DNA of 11,015 bases from an uncultured Nitrososphaerales archaeon. Lineage in GTDB: Archaea > Thermoproteota > Nitrososphaeria > Nitrososphaerales > JAAOZN01. Position numbers and translations under genes: made by a program. Positions 1 to 6,976 of this stretch are shown here, piece by piece. Below the pieces are notes generated by a model that was not told the DNA's origin, made no database searches, and was given only the letters and a program-made list of their open reading frames with translations. Every line of letters starts with the position of its first letter. The stretch's first letter is position 1. The stretch covers positions 1-11,015 of the forward strand of contig CALJAQ010000100.1 in assembly GCA_938029515.1 (NCBI GenBank), in the 5' to 3' direction.

Positions 1-115
1 CACTGAAGCCCACTAAACCTCACACAAACAGGTCAGAGATTCAGAAAGAAGATAGGCCTAAGACTCAACATTATAGACACCAACCTAATATTAAAATGAA
101 TTCAATAAGCGTAAG

Positions 116-126
116 TAATATATATT
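116..126 (+). promoter_or_regulatory. TATA-like promoter element of the PqqD-like gene
   Basis: The AT run TAATATATATT is centred about 27 bases before the ATG at 148. In archaea transcription starts about 26 bases downstream of the TATA centre, so the mRNA would begin at or next to the start codon (leaderless). No Shine-Dalgarno sequence precedes the ATG, which agrees. Bases 1-115 show no gene that I can support. Confidence 0.5.
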
Positions 127-147
127 GCAAAAAAAGCCACTTTAACC

Positions 148-411
148 ATGGCTGTAGAAAAGCTGTTTAAAAGAGGACAGATAGGTGAAACCCCACAGGG
201 AGAGAAACTACTCGTCAACGATAAAGGCAACGCATACCTAGTAAGCGATTCAGTAATCGCTATATGGAGCTCCTTCAAAGGCAACACAACAGAAGAAGTT
301 GTGCAGGAGGTAGCTACTGTAATTGGGCGTGACCCGAGCGAAGTAAGAGAACCAATTGAACAGATAGTTTCACAACTTAAAGAAGCGGAGCTTCTATCGT
401 CTGCCGAGTAA
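148..411 (+). CDS. PqqD-like small protein (stand-alone)
   Basis: An 87-residue protein with the pattern of the PqqD family. An N-terminal strand pair (about residues 14-33, with LLVNDKGNAYLVSD) leads to a helix VIAIWSSFKG (37-45). A winged-helix-like part follows, with TTEEVVQEVA (47-56) and the final helix EPIEQIVSQLKEAELL (68-83). PqqD proteins and domains hold the peptide substrate (RiPP precursor) for radical-SAM enzymes. Here no radical-SAM gene or precursor peptide is adjacent, so the partner is unknown and the protein may have been recruited to another role. The length is normal for a free-standing PqqD. The ATG is preferred because a TATA-like box lies about 27 bases upstream. It converges on the TreT gene. 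The family call rests on pattern recognition, not on a search. Confidence 0.65.
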   Translation: MAVEKLFKRGQIGETPQGEKLLVNDKGNAYLVSDSVIAIWSSFKGNTTEEVVQEVATVIGRDPSEVREPIEQIVSQLKEAELLSSAE

Positions 412-440
412 CCATTTTAGCTCTTATGACGCGTAAATCT

Positions 441-467
441 CCACTCCTCTACCAAAAGGAGGGGTGG
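441..467 (+). terminator. stem-loop between convergent genes
   Basis: CCACTCCTCT (441-450) can pair with GGAGGGGTGG (458-467) around a 7-base loop: ten pairs, two of them G-U, when read as + strand RNA. On the - strand the same two positions become C-A mismatches. The structure therefore fits the transcript of the PqqD-like gene, whose stop is 30 bases upstream. No T-run follows, so it may be a 3' end stabiliser or processing element rather than a classic terminator. Confidence 0.35.
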
Positions 468-486
468 GTAGATGATTAACTTCCGT

Positions 487-1767
487 TTAGCTTAGTGGGA
501 TCCAAGGATGGTATGAAATAATGGTGCGCTTCGAAGTTATATGCCCGTTGATAAGTTGATGTAGCGCTGCGAGGTGGCACCTTACACCCCTTGGCAATAG
601 GTAATGCTCCTTTACGAACTCTCTCCCCCTCTTTCCCATCTCCTCTGCTACCTTTGGATTTTTTAGAAGATAGTAGATTCGTTCAGCAGCTTCGTCAACA
701 GTAGATACTAGGAAACCGTTCCACACATCTCTGATCTGTAGTAATATCCCTCCAACTCTTCCTGCTACAACCGGCTTAGACTTCCACAATCCTTCAGTAA
801 CTGTAAGTCCAAACCCTTCTTTAATCGACTTTTGTACAATAATATTAGATGCTCTTTGGAATGCGTTTATTTCTCTGTGGCTGTCTGCGGGTAGATCTAA
901 TATATGTATGTCGGGTTGATTTTGCGCCGCCCTTCTTACGTCTGCTAATACCGCCTGATACTCAGGGTCATCACTTGCTCCCCCTCCTACTAGAAGTAGT
1001 TGACAAGATATCTTCTCTCGAACCTTCTTGAATGCATCGATCACACCTAAGGGATCTTTGAAGTAGTCGAATCTGGATACTTGTGTAATTAAAGGTTTCT
1101 TAAGGTCTAGACCGTATCTGCTCAGAATCTTGTTAACTTCTTCTTGACTTAACTCCACATTCTTATCTGAAAGCGGATCTATGAAGGGTGGAATAACAAA
1201 GCTCACGACGTCCCAGAGCGGTAGAAAGTGGAAGGTGGAGAAGACCGCTGCATCATACTTCTCTATCAACCCTCTTAAGAAACATTCGACCTCCTTCATC
1301 TTTGCAAGCGGCACTGTTTCTAAATGGACATGACACCTCCACAACATCTTAACCCTTCTTCTCCTCTCTTCCTCTAAAAATTCTATCAAACCTGCGGGCT
1401 GAGGGTCATGGATGACAATGACATCGTTTCCATCACTCAAGACATTCGCATTTCTTTTTAGCGTCTCCCAATAGATATTGATCATCGATGATGAAAACCC
1501 CCCTTTTCCCTGTAGGAAGTTGTGTAGTGTCTTAGTCACTCTAAAGAACTCGGGCTCAGCTTCTATAACATCCCAACGTACATTGAACCCAATTTCCTTT
1601 AAGAAAGCGACTAGTGAAGTTAACATCTCAGCACAACCCCCACCTTTCCTCGTTGAATTAATCTCCTGAATCCTTAAGCCCTTTAACTCATCAACTAACA
1701 CACGAATCTCCTCTAATACAGTTGGCGTGGAGTACTCAGCATACCTCTTTAACACCGCTTCAGCCAA
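487..1767 (-). CDS. treT: trehalose glycosyltransferring synthase, GT4 family (TreT-like)
   Basis: A 426-residue GT-B-fold glycosyltransferase. TreT enzymes join an NDP-glucose (ADP- or UDP-glucose) to glucose to give trehalose in the cytoplasm, and can run in reverse. The N-terminal acceptor domain shows the TreT pattern INSTRKGGGCAEMLTSLV (37-53) and HDPQPAGL (120-127). The C-terminal nucleotide-sugar domain shows QVSRFDYFKDPLGVIDAF (229-246), with the Arg and Lys that bind the phosphates. It also has the GT4 E-x7-E motif as EGFGLTVTE (317-325) and SKPVVAGRVGGI (330-341). Length is slightly above the usual 400-415 because of a tail of about 20 residues after 405. Cys45 sits where I expect a small hydrophobic residue. 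The TTG start is supported by a Shine-Dalgarno AGGTGA 7 bases upstream. No other trehalose gene is in view. GT4 is certain; the trehalose product is likely. Confidence 0.82.
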   Translation of the reverse strand: MAEAVLKRYAEYSTPTVLEEIRVLVDELKGLRIQEINSTRKGGGCAEMLTSLVAFLKEIGFNVRWDVIEAEPEFFRVTKTLHNFLQGKGGFSSSMINIYWETLKRNANVLSDGNDVIVIHDPQPAGLIEFLEEERRRRVKMLWRCHVHLETVPLAKMKEVECFLRGLIEKYDAAVFSTFHFLPLWDVVSFVIPPFIDPLSDKNVELSQEEVNKILSRYGLDLKKPLITQVSRFDYFKDPLGVIDAFKKVREKISCQLLLVGGGASDDPEYQAVLADVRRAAQNQPDIHILDLPADSHREINAFQRASNIIVQKSIKEGFGLTVTEGLWKSKPVVAGRVGGILLQIRDVWNGFLVSTVDEAAERIYYLLKNPKVAEEMGKRGREFVKEHYLLPRGVRCHLAALHQLINGHITSKRTIISYHPWIPLS

Positions 1768-1774
1768 TCGTAGT

Positions 1775-1780
1775 TCACCT
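1775..1780 (-). promoter_or_regulatory. Shine-Dalgarno site that fixes the TTG start of TreT
   Basis: AGGTGA on the - strand lies 7 bases before TTG 1767 and matches the archaeal 16S anti-SD core. It supports this TTG over later in-frame starts. It is the clearest ribosome binding site in the window. Confidence 0.6.
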
Positions 1781-1810
1781 AATTTTTGTCAGAAGTAAAT
1801 AATATGCGAC

Positions 1811-1818
1811 ATTAAAAG
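1811..1818 (-). promoter_or_regulatory. probable TATA box of the TreT gene
   Basis: On the - strand this reads CTTTTAAT, centred near 1815. That predicts a start near 1789 and a 5' leader of about 22 bases, long enough to hold the AGGTGA site at 1775-1780. Confidence 0.4.
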
Positions 1819-2057
1819 ATTATGAGGAAAAATAATTTAGCCATATTCGCCTCCGTGAACTGAAGTAAAAAGATGTTTTCGTTGCGGGAATTACCAGCTT
1901 AAAGAGTAGCTTAAGAGACTCCGTTGGAATTATGGTGTAGAGAACACCAGCTGTGAACTTAACATTATTTTGGTGGCGTCGAGTTTTAGTAGAAGATGTA
2001 AGTAGCTAGAGTATGTTCGCTTAGCTGGGCCGATAAGAGAAGGTAAAAACATTGTGA

Positions 2058-2085
2058 GGGGCATGAGTGCTTATGCTCACGCCCC
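2058..2085 (-). terminator. stem-loop after the permease gene
   Basis: Read on the - strand, GGGGCGTGAG pairs with CTCATGCCCC around the 8-base loop CATAAGCA. The ten-pair stem has one G-U; on the + strand that pair would be an A-C mismatch, so the - transcript is the one that folds. It begins 4 bases after the permease stop codon. A TTTTT run (complement of 2045-2049) follows 8 bases later. Probable terminator or 3' end element of the permease mRNA. Confidence 0.6.
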
Positions 2086-2089
2086 CTTT

Positions 2090-3688
2090 TTAACCTGGAG
2101 GTATCTCTGTAAAGGCAAGGCTGATGTCGATGCCTTCCTTCTTCTGGTGATAGGCTTTAGATGCGTAGTAGAGTAGTATGGGGAAGACTATCGTGAACAG
2201 TATTAGTGAAAGCGCTGGTAGACCTACTGGCCCAAATACGCCTGGTGTAGTATAGGCTGCGTAGACTAAGTATATGAAGAAGATGAGGGAGATGACACCT
2301 GCTATAGATATTAAGGGCACAGCTCCAACTTTGTATGCTGAGGCTGGAGACTTCTGATAGACTTCCTTCTTCCTGTATGGAAAGACTATACCTGCTACAC
2401 TAGGCACTATAAGCGCTAGCGCAATAGCCATAACGTAGTTTACAGTTAGCATGAAGACCTCGGTGTAGATGTAAAGGTAGAGGAATATTAACACCACTAT
2501 AAATGCTACTATCGATGCTTTGATTGGGCTGCTGAACCTTCTGTTCACGTCAGCCAACCTGGTTGGGACTATTCTGTCAAAGGCCCAAGCGAATATGTTT
2601 CTAACAATGACCATAAGCAGCACAGTCATGAAGGCGAAGCTCCAGCAGACCTGCGCTATCAGAATTATGAAGTTAAGAATCGGTGTAGGCGATATCGCGC
2701 CAGCGAACAGGTAGGCTCCGGGTACGGTTGGTAGTGTGTATTGCTCTGGTGATGCGAAGAAGAGGAATGAAATCGCTTGAGTGAACTTTTCAGGCGAGGC
2801 TCTGAGGAAGAGCGCACCTATTATCGAATACATTACCCAGCCGAAGAATAATGCACCTAAGATGGAGATCCACATGCTCTTCCTTACCTCCTTTACCTCG
2901 CCAGCTACGTATGCTGAGTATTGAAAGCCCATATACCAGACGAATGCGAATGGTAAGGCTGTTAATGTTAACTCAACTGTGCTCGGTATATAAGACCAGC
3001 CAGCAGCTTCAGCGCGAGCTATTGTATCCTCCATACTTTCGCCGAACGCCATAAGGTACGCATCAGGGAAAGGTCTGCTTGGCGCAAGGTAGATGATTAT
3101 ATTAGCTATTATGCCAGCTAACCCTATGAAGAAGAGCACCAGAAGCCATCTACCAGTATACTTTGCTCCGAAGAGTATCACAATGAACACTATGATTATG
3201 CTTATAAGTGCGCCCAAGAACCTCATGTTCAAATCAGTTGCTAATAGCGCCGCTGACTCTATTAGAGCAGTATTTCCAGCTGCTAAACCGTAGCTCGCTA
3301 ATACAGGCGCAAGCATCTGATCTATGAAGACTGAAGCGTTCAACGCCATGAAGAACATGGTCCATACAGTAAACATGAAGTTCATAGTGAAGCCTGCTAC
3401 CGGATGTAATGTTCTGCTTGCGTAGACGTAGTCTCCTCCAGACCTTGGCATAGATATTGTGAAGAGCACGTAGAGCAACCCAAAGAAGACTGAAGGGATT
3501 AGGGCGATAGTTATAGAACCTATAAAGTCTGCACCAGGGTATATGCCTGCTGTCCAAGTTACTGCGAAGTTAGCTGGTATACCTACTGCTACACCGCTTA
3601 TACATATGATTAAAGCCACAAGCGGAGAGAGCTCACGGACCATCCCTGAAGATGTTCGGATGAAGACAGTATGAGTTTCTTTACCCAA
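2090..3688 (-). CDS. APC-superfamily amino acid permease
   Basis: A 532-residue, strongly hydrophobic protein with about 12 membrane segments. Rough positions are 20-42, 56-79, 97-118, 155-174, 180-201, 240-260, 271-294, 340-362, 392-408, 412-434, 456-478 and 489-509. Two hallmarks of amino acid/polyamine/organocation carriers are clear. One is MPRSGGDYVYASR (80-92), after the second segment. The other is WAFDRIVPTRLADVNRRFSSP (368-388), before the ninth. Such carriers import amino acids or amines with a cation or by exchange; the substrate cannot be read from sequence. Unusually long loops lie at 202-238 and 296-335. The start is TTG: a TATA-like element lies 29-39 bases upstream, so the leader would be only a few bases. 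ATG at 3643 (residue 16) would also keep all segments. It is divergent from the nucleotidyltransferase gene. Confidence 0.88.
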   Translation of the reverse strand: MGKETHTVFIRTSSGMVRELSPLVALIICISGVAVGIPANFAVTWTAGIYPGADFIGSITIALIPSVFFGLLYVLFTISMPRSGGDYVYASRTLHPVAGFTMNFMFTVWTMFFMALNASVFIDQMLAPVLASYGLAAGNTALIESAALLATDLNMRFLGALISIIIVFIVILFGAKYTGRWLLVLFFIGLAGIIANIIIYLAPSRPFPDAYLMAFGESMEDTIARAEAAGWSYIPSTVELTLTALPFAFVWYMGFQYSAYVAGEVKEVRKSMWISILGALFFGWVMYSIIGALFLRASPEKFTQAISFLFFASPEQYTLPTVPGAYLFAGAISPTPILNFIILIAQVCWSFAFMTVLLMVIVRNIFAWAFDRIVPTRLADVNRRFSSPIKASIVAFIVVLIFLYLYIYTEVFMLTVNYVMAIALALIVPSVAGIVFPYRKKEVYQKSPASAYKVGAVPLISIAGVISLIFFIYLVYAAYTTPGVFGPVGLPALSLILFTIVFPILLYYASKAYHQKKEGIDISLAFTEIPPG

Positions 3689-3716
3689 TGTGTTTCGGGA
3701 ATGTTAAATAGCACAC

Positions 3717-3727
3717 TTAAATTTAAC
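3717..3727 (-). promoter_or_regulatory. TATA-like palindrome, permease side of the divergent promoter
   Basis: GTTAAATTTAA on the - strand, centred about 3722, predicts a start near 3696, about 8 bases before TTG 3688. TTAAATTTAA is a perfect palindrome and recurs on the other strand at 3763-3773. Confidence 0.45.
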
Positions 3728-3762
3728 TCTATCTTTGTTTGATCAACATTTTATCGGCCAAA

Positions 3763-3773
3763 GTTAAATTTAA
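3763..3773 (+). promoter_or_regulatory. TATA-like palindrome, nucleotidyltransferase side of the divergent promoter
   Basis: GTTAAATTTAA is identical to the element at 3717-3727 but on the opposite strand. It predicts a start near 3794 and a leader of about 20 bases containing AGGT (3805-3808) 6 bases before ATG 3815. Confidence 0.5.
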
Positions 3774-3814
3774 TGTGAGAAAAAAATAAAAATTGCCGCT
3801 CTAAAGGTTAGGTT

Positions 3815-4573
3815 ATGTTTACAGATGAGCAGCTTCTGAGGGAATCAGAGAAGGTAATTGAGGCTGTAGAGCAAGCCGGTCTCCCAGCCAGGCTTATGGG
3901 TGCTGTTGCAATCAGGCTCACCTGTAGTGATTCTGCAGAGATGTATGCTAGGCTGGGGCGCCAGCTATCAGACATTGATCTGATGGCGTATTGGAAGATT
4001 AGTGGGAAGCTTGAGTCGTTGTTGAACAGGTTAGGCTACTTTCAAGACCGGAGAATAGTAGCCTTTCATGAGGTGCAAAGAAACTTCTACACGCATAAAG
4101 ATTTAGGCATCAAGCTCGATGTCTTCTTTGATAAGCTGAAGATGTGCCACGAGATAGACTTTACTGGTAGGCTTGAGCTGCGCTCTAAAACTATAACACC
4201 AGCAGACTTATTTCTCGAAAAAATTCAGATAGTAAAGATATCTGAAAAAGACATCAAAGATTTAATCGTCCTTTTAAAATGCGTTAAATTAACTGAAGAT
4301 GAACAGGGTATAAACATCAAGTACATCGCTGATAGAATGTCTTGGGACTGGGGTTTCTACTATACTACAGCTATCAACTTAAATAAGGTGAAGGAGTTTA
4401 CGCAAAAATATTCTGATAGGTTAAAAGAAGATGAGATAAAGGTCGTTAAAGAGCGCATAGACCTTATTTCAGCAGCCATAGAATCAAAGCCCAAATCAGC
4501 TAAATGGAAGATTAGAGCTAAGATCGGACCTAGCGTGAAATGGTATAATGAAGTCGAAGATCTTGTGCGCTAG
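3815..4573 (+). CDS. nucleotidyltransferase-fold protein (Pol beta/AbiEii-like)
   Basis: A 252-residue protein with the layout of minimal nucleotidyltransferases. LMGAVAIRL (27-35) stands in the place of the usual G-G/S phosphate-binding turn. SDIDL (52-56) gives the metal-binding D-x-D pair Asp53 and Asp55. KLDVFFDKL (100-108) gives the third acidic residue, Asp102. The stretch ITPADLFLEKIQIVKISEKDIKDLIVLL (127-154) is the helical part common to AbiEii-type and related predicted nucleotidyltransferases. The remainder (155-252) is charged and helical with a basic tail, and is not a domain I know. It could transfer a nucleotide to a protein, RNA or small molecule; the target is unknown. No antitoxin partner is adjacent, so I do not call it a toxin. 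Its TAG stop interlocks with the convergent phosphoesterase stop. Confidence 0.6.
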   Translation: MFTDEQLLRESEKVIEAVEQAGLPARLMGAVAIRLTCSDSAEMYARLGRQLSDIDLMAYWKISGKLESLLNRLGYFQDRRIVAFHEVQRNFYTHKDLGIKLDVFFDKLKMCHEIDFTGRLELRSKTITPADLFLEKIQIVKISEKDIKDLIVLLKCVKLTEDEQGINIKYIADRMSWDWGFYYTTAINLNKVKEFTQKYSDRLKEDEIKVVKERIDLISAAIESKPKSAKWKIRAKIGPSVKWYNEVEDLVR

Positions 4574-5523
4574 CCTGAGGTAAGTAGATAACCTTTTACA
4601 TCATCATCCTTCAAGTTTATGATAGCTCCTCTGAGTACACCTTCACTGTATTCACTTCCAGGGTTTATGGACAATGTCTTACCCAATCTTACAGCGCCTC
4701 TTGACTCATGTATATGCCCGTGTAGGCTGAGTAGAGGTGTATTCTTCTCTATAAGTGAGCGAACCGATGTGCTACCAACGTGAACCATTATAGGGGTTCC
4801 ACCCAGACCCAAGACTGGCTTCAGATCTTTGTCAAGCTTAGGAGCCTCGTCTAAAACCGTGCCATAAGGTGGGCAGTGTAAATTGAATATGCATCTCTTG
4901 AAGTCCCCCACTTCAGACGCTATGCCATCCAGCTTAACAAGAAGCTCCCCCTCTGTCAGATCCCTTGGGCAGCGCCAAGGTGTTAAGTTGCTGAAACCAG
5001 ATGAAAGCAGCTGGTAGCCCATCGGCAGATCTATAACCTTACCCTCAGGGTTCTCTACGACACTAGCCTTAGCAAAAGCCTGATCTACATCAAACACATC
5101 ATCATTCCCAGGGAGGATAAAGCATTCAACACCTTTACCCCTAAGGCGCTCTTCAGCTAATGCAATCCACTCTTCAACTCTTTGAAGTATCAGTTTCTTA
5201 AAGAGCTGATCTTTGTATGCTTCATCAAATGAGATCCTCCGCAACTCTTCTTCGTTAGTTCGGTAGGGGTAGCCTCCACCATCTCTTACGATGCTTTCAA
5301 ATTCAGCTACTTCTTTTTCATTCTTCATTACTCTTTCAACCCCTTGGTATCTCGATATATACACCCCACCCTTTTCAACTATAGGAACCACCATCTTACC
5401 TGTGATGTCCCCACCAATTATTACGACAGACGCTTTATAGAAGTGTGAGGCTGAAACGAACTTCCTAAAGCATTTATCAGAGCCGTGCAGATCAGTTGTA
5501 AAGAAGATCCTTAACTCACCCAT
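4570..5523 (-). CDS. calcineurin-like metallophosphoesterase
   Basis: A 317-residue protein with all five metal-site motifs in order (numbering from ATG 5523): DLH (Asp11, His13), GGD (Asp39), GND (Asn140), NLHCPP (His216) and GHIH (His270, His272). Enzymes of this fold hydrolyse phosphomono- or diesters with two metal ions. An insertion rich in charged helix (about residues 50-130) between motifs II and III is larger than in the smallest members and may set specificity. The substrate is not predictable. No signal peptide or membrane segment is seen, so it is cytosolic. An in-frame GTG at 5532 would add three residues. I prefer ATG 5523 because GGAG lies 8 bases before it and a TATA-like box at 5548-5557 points to a start near 5526. 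It ends in a 4-base overlap (CTAG) with the nucleotidyltransferase gene. Confidence 0.85.
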   Translation of the reverse strand: MGELRIFFTTDLHGSDKCFRKFVSASHFYKASVVIIGGDITGKMVVPIVEKGGVYISRYQGVERVMKNEKEVAEFESIVRDGGGYPYRTNEEELRRISFDEAYKDQLFKKLILQRVEEWIALAEERLRGKGVECFILPGNDDVFDVDQAFAKASVVENPEGKVIDLPMGYQLLSSGFSNLTPWRCPRDLTEGELLVKLDGIASEVGDFKRCIFNLHCPPYGTVLDEAPKLDKDLKPVLGLGGTPIMVHVGSTSVRSLIEKNTPLLSLHGHIHESRGAVRLGKTLSINPGSEYSEGVLRGAIINLKDDDVKGYLLTSG

Positions 5524-5547
5524 ATTATCCACTCCATCACAGCACAG

Positions 5548-5557
5548 AATATATTAA
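5548..5557 (-). promoter_or_regulatory. TATA-like element of the phosphoesterase gene
   Basis: On the - strand the sequence around here reads CTTAATATATTC. Its centre near 5552 predicts transcription from about 5526, just before ATG 5523. This argues against the GTG at 5532 as the start. Confidence 0.4.
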
Positions 5558-5570
5558 GATTCTAGGTAAC

Positions 5571-5579
5571 TTTTTAATC
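5571..5579 (+). promoter_or_regulatory. TATA-like element of the M24 peptidase gene
   Basis: TTTTTAATC, centred near 5575, predicts transcription from about 5601. The TTG start at 5604 would then be leaderless or nearly so. There is no Shine-Dalgarno sequence before it. Confidence 0.4.
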
Positions 5580-5603
5580 TATCTTCGCCAACTTAAATTC
5601 GGC

Positions 5604-6908
5604 TTGAAAGAGTGGCAGAAATGGGGAATTAAAGACCCAGATCTTATAATACAAGATGTAAGGAAGGTTATGGCAAGCAGCGGAGGCTACCCCAACCTCA
5701 CTATAGGCTTTAACGTTAAAGAGCAGGAGGCAGAAGTAAGGGAACGCATTAGAAAATATAGGAAGGCATTAGAGGGGGCTGAAATAGATGCGGCAATACT
5801 TTCAAACTACCATAGCATCTTCTACCTCACAGGCTACTATCCAGGTTGGTACGATAGGCCAGGAAGCGAACAATACGCTCTCATAACAAGGGATGAAAGA
5901 GACCCGGTAATAACAATGGTTTCATATAACTACCTTGGCGCCCTCTCTATGCTCCCATACTTCAACTTGGAGAGTATAAGGCCACATAACGGTAAGTCAG
6001 CTGAGGCTGTGATCAAAGAAGCTGTAGCTGAATTAGGTTTGGAGAGTAAGACTATAGGTTTGGAGGAGGATGACCTTAACCTAGCAGCATACAACAAGTT
6101 CAAGAGGTTTCTACCTAAAGCGAAGTTCGTTTACGCCTCAAGGCTCCTTTGGCGCATCAGATCCATCAAAACCCCTCTAGAGATTCGGCTGCTCAGAAGA
6201 TCCTGTGAAATAGCAGACATAGGGATGGATGCGGGGATGAGGGCGCTCGCCCCAGCTGTGACCGAGGCCGAGGTTGCTGGAGAAGTATATAGGGCTATGC
6301 TGAAGGCTGGTGCTTGGGACCACTGGGGTCACCCTCTACTCATAAAAGCTGGGCAGCAGATAACCTACGCTGAAGAGAAGGCTACTGAGTACCGCATAAG
6401 AAGAGGTGAACCTGTATGTCTTGATCTAGGCGCAAACTACCGGGGGTACATATCAGATATAACGAGAACCGCTATAATAGGAGAACCTCCTCGTTGGCTA
6501 ACAAAGGTCTTTAAGATAACCTTCGAGATGAACAAAAGGGTCATCGAAGCCATAAAGCCTGGGGTTACTGGAGACGAGCTCTATAAGATATCTGAACGCG
6601 TCTTCTTAAAGTCTGGTTGGCCCAGAATAGACCCCTCTCAGAAGCTCTTCATGGAGCATAGTGTTCAAGAGAACACCTGCTACGTGGGTCACTCTATAGG
6701 ATTGGTCTGCCATGAAACTACTGAAGCTGCTTTTATACAGCAAGGTAATAAGAAGCCTCTGGAAGCTGGCATGGTTATAGCGGTTGAACCGCTTATAATG
6801 CAGGTAGGTCTAGGTGCAGCGCGGCTTGAGAACATTGTTTTGGTTACTGAGGACGGTTGCGAAGTTCTGACTAAATATCCTTGGGACCTCAATATTATAA
6901 ATCGATAA
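5604..6908 (+). CDS. M24B family metallopeptidase (Xaa-Pro dipeptidase/creatinase fold)
   Basis: A 434-residue pita-bread-fold enzyme. An N-terminal creatinase-type domain (about 40-180, with ILSNYHSIFYLTGY at 65-78) precedes the M24 catalytic domain (about 190-425). All five metal ligands are present: Asp274 in LDLGANYRGYISD, Asp285 in the same block, His363 in GHSIGL, Glu395 in AVEPLI and Glu409 in RLENIV. His370 is also in the usual place. This fits a two-metal Xaa-Pro peptidase that releases the residue before proline from dipeptides or peptide N-termini. The intact ligands argue against creatinase or ectoine hydrolase, which lack the full metal site. An N-terminal extension of about 40 residues precedes the first domain. 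The start is TTG; TATA spacing supports it, but ATG 5670 is possible. The aminotransferase gene follows 68 bases later with its own promoter. Confidence 0.85.
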   Translation: MKEWQKWGIKDPDLIIQDVRKVMASSGGYPNLTIGFNVKEQEAEVRERIRKYRKALEGAEIDAAILSNYHSIFYLTGYYPGWYDRPGSEQYALITRDERDPVITMVSYNYLGALSMLPYFNLESIRPHNGKSAEAVIKEAVAELGLESKTIGLEEDDLNLAAYNKFKRFLPKAKFVYASRLLWRIRSIKTPLEIRLLRRSCEIADIGMDAGMRALAPAVTEAEVAGEVYRAMLKAGAWDHWGHPLLIKAGQQITYAEEKATEYRIRRGEPVCLDLGANYRGYISDITRTAIIGEPPRWLTKVFKITFEMNKRVIEAIKPGVTGDELYKISERVFLKSGWPRIDPSQKLFMEHSVQENTCYVGHSIGLVCHETTEAAFIQQGNKKPLEAGMVIAVEPLIMQVGLGAARLENIVLVTEDGCEVLTKYPWDLNIINR

Positions 6909-6926
6909 CCGCTCTTTAACTTTCAA

Positions 6927-6935
6927 CCTTTAAAT
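6927..6935 (+). promoter_or_regulatory. TATA-like element of the aminotransferase gene
   Basis: CCTTTAAAT, centred near 6931, predicts a start near 6957 and a leader of about 20 bases. GGTG at 6964-6967 lies 9 bases before TTG 6977 and may be the ribosome site. The gene is thus probably transcribed on its own and not only from the M24 promoter. Confidence 0.4.
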
Positions 6936-6976
6936 CGAACTGCATTCTTATAGAAAGATGCTTGGTGTAGGTTGGT

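Larger units (their letters stand above)
1768..2089. other. 322-base intergenic spacer without a gene
   Basis: It holds the TreT promoter and ribosome binding site on its left side and the permease stem-loop on its right side. In between I see only a small hairpin TGGTGT-AGAGA-ACACCA at 1933-1949 and a short direct repeat of AGCTTAA about 1898-1915. No frame gives a recognisable protein fragment, and I found no tRNA-like cloverleaf. Confidence 0.5.

Noticed and set aside
849..1669. Open frames on the + strand inside the TreT gene
   Set aside because: They lie fully antisense to a well-supported gene, and their translations show no family pattern.
1768..2089. tRNA or other RNA gene in the spacer
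   Set aside because: No cloverleaf, T-loop motif or C/D-box layout could be found; only a 6-pair hairpin is present.
2520..3557. Several frames of 60-110 codons within the permease gene, including one on the same strand at 3234-3557
   Set aside because: They are out of frame with a complete 12-segment permease and have no ribosome site or recognisable domain.
3815..4573. AbiEii-like toxin of a toxin-antitoxin system
   Set aside because: The fold is similar, but no antitoxin gene is adjacent: the neighbours are divergent and convergent and carry other functions.
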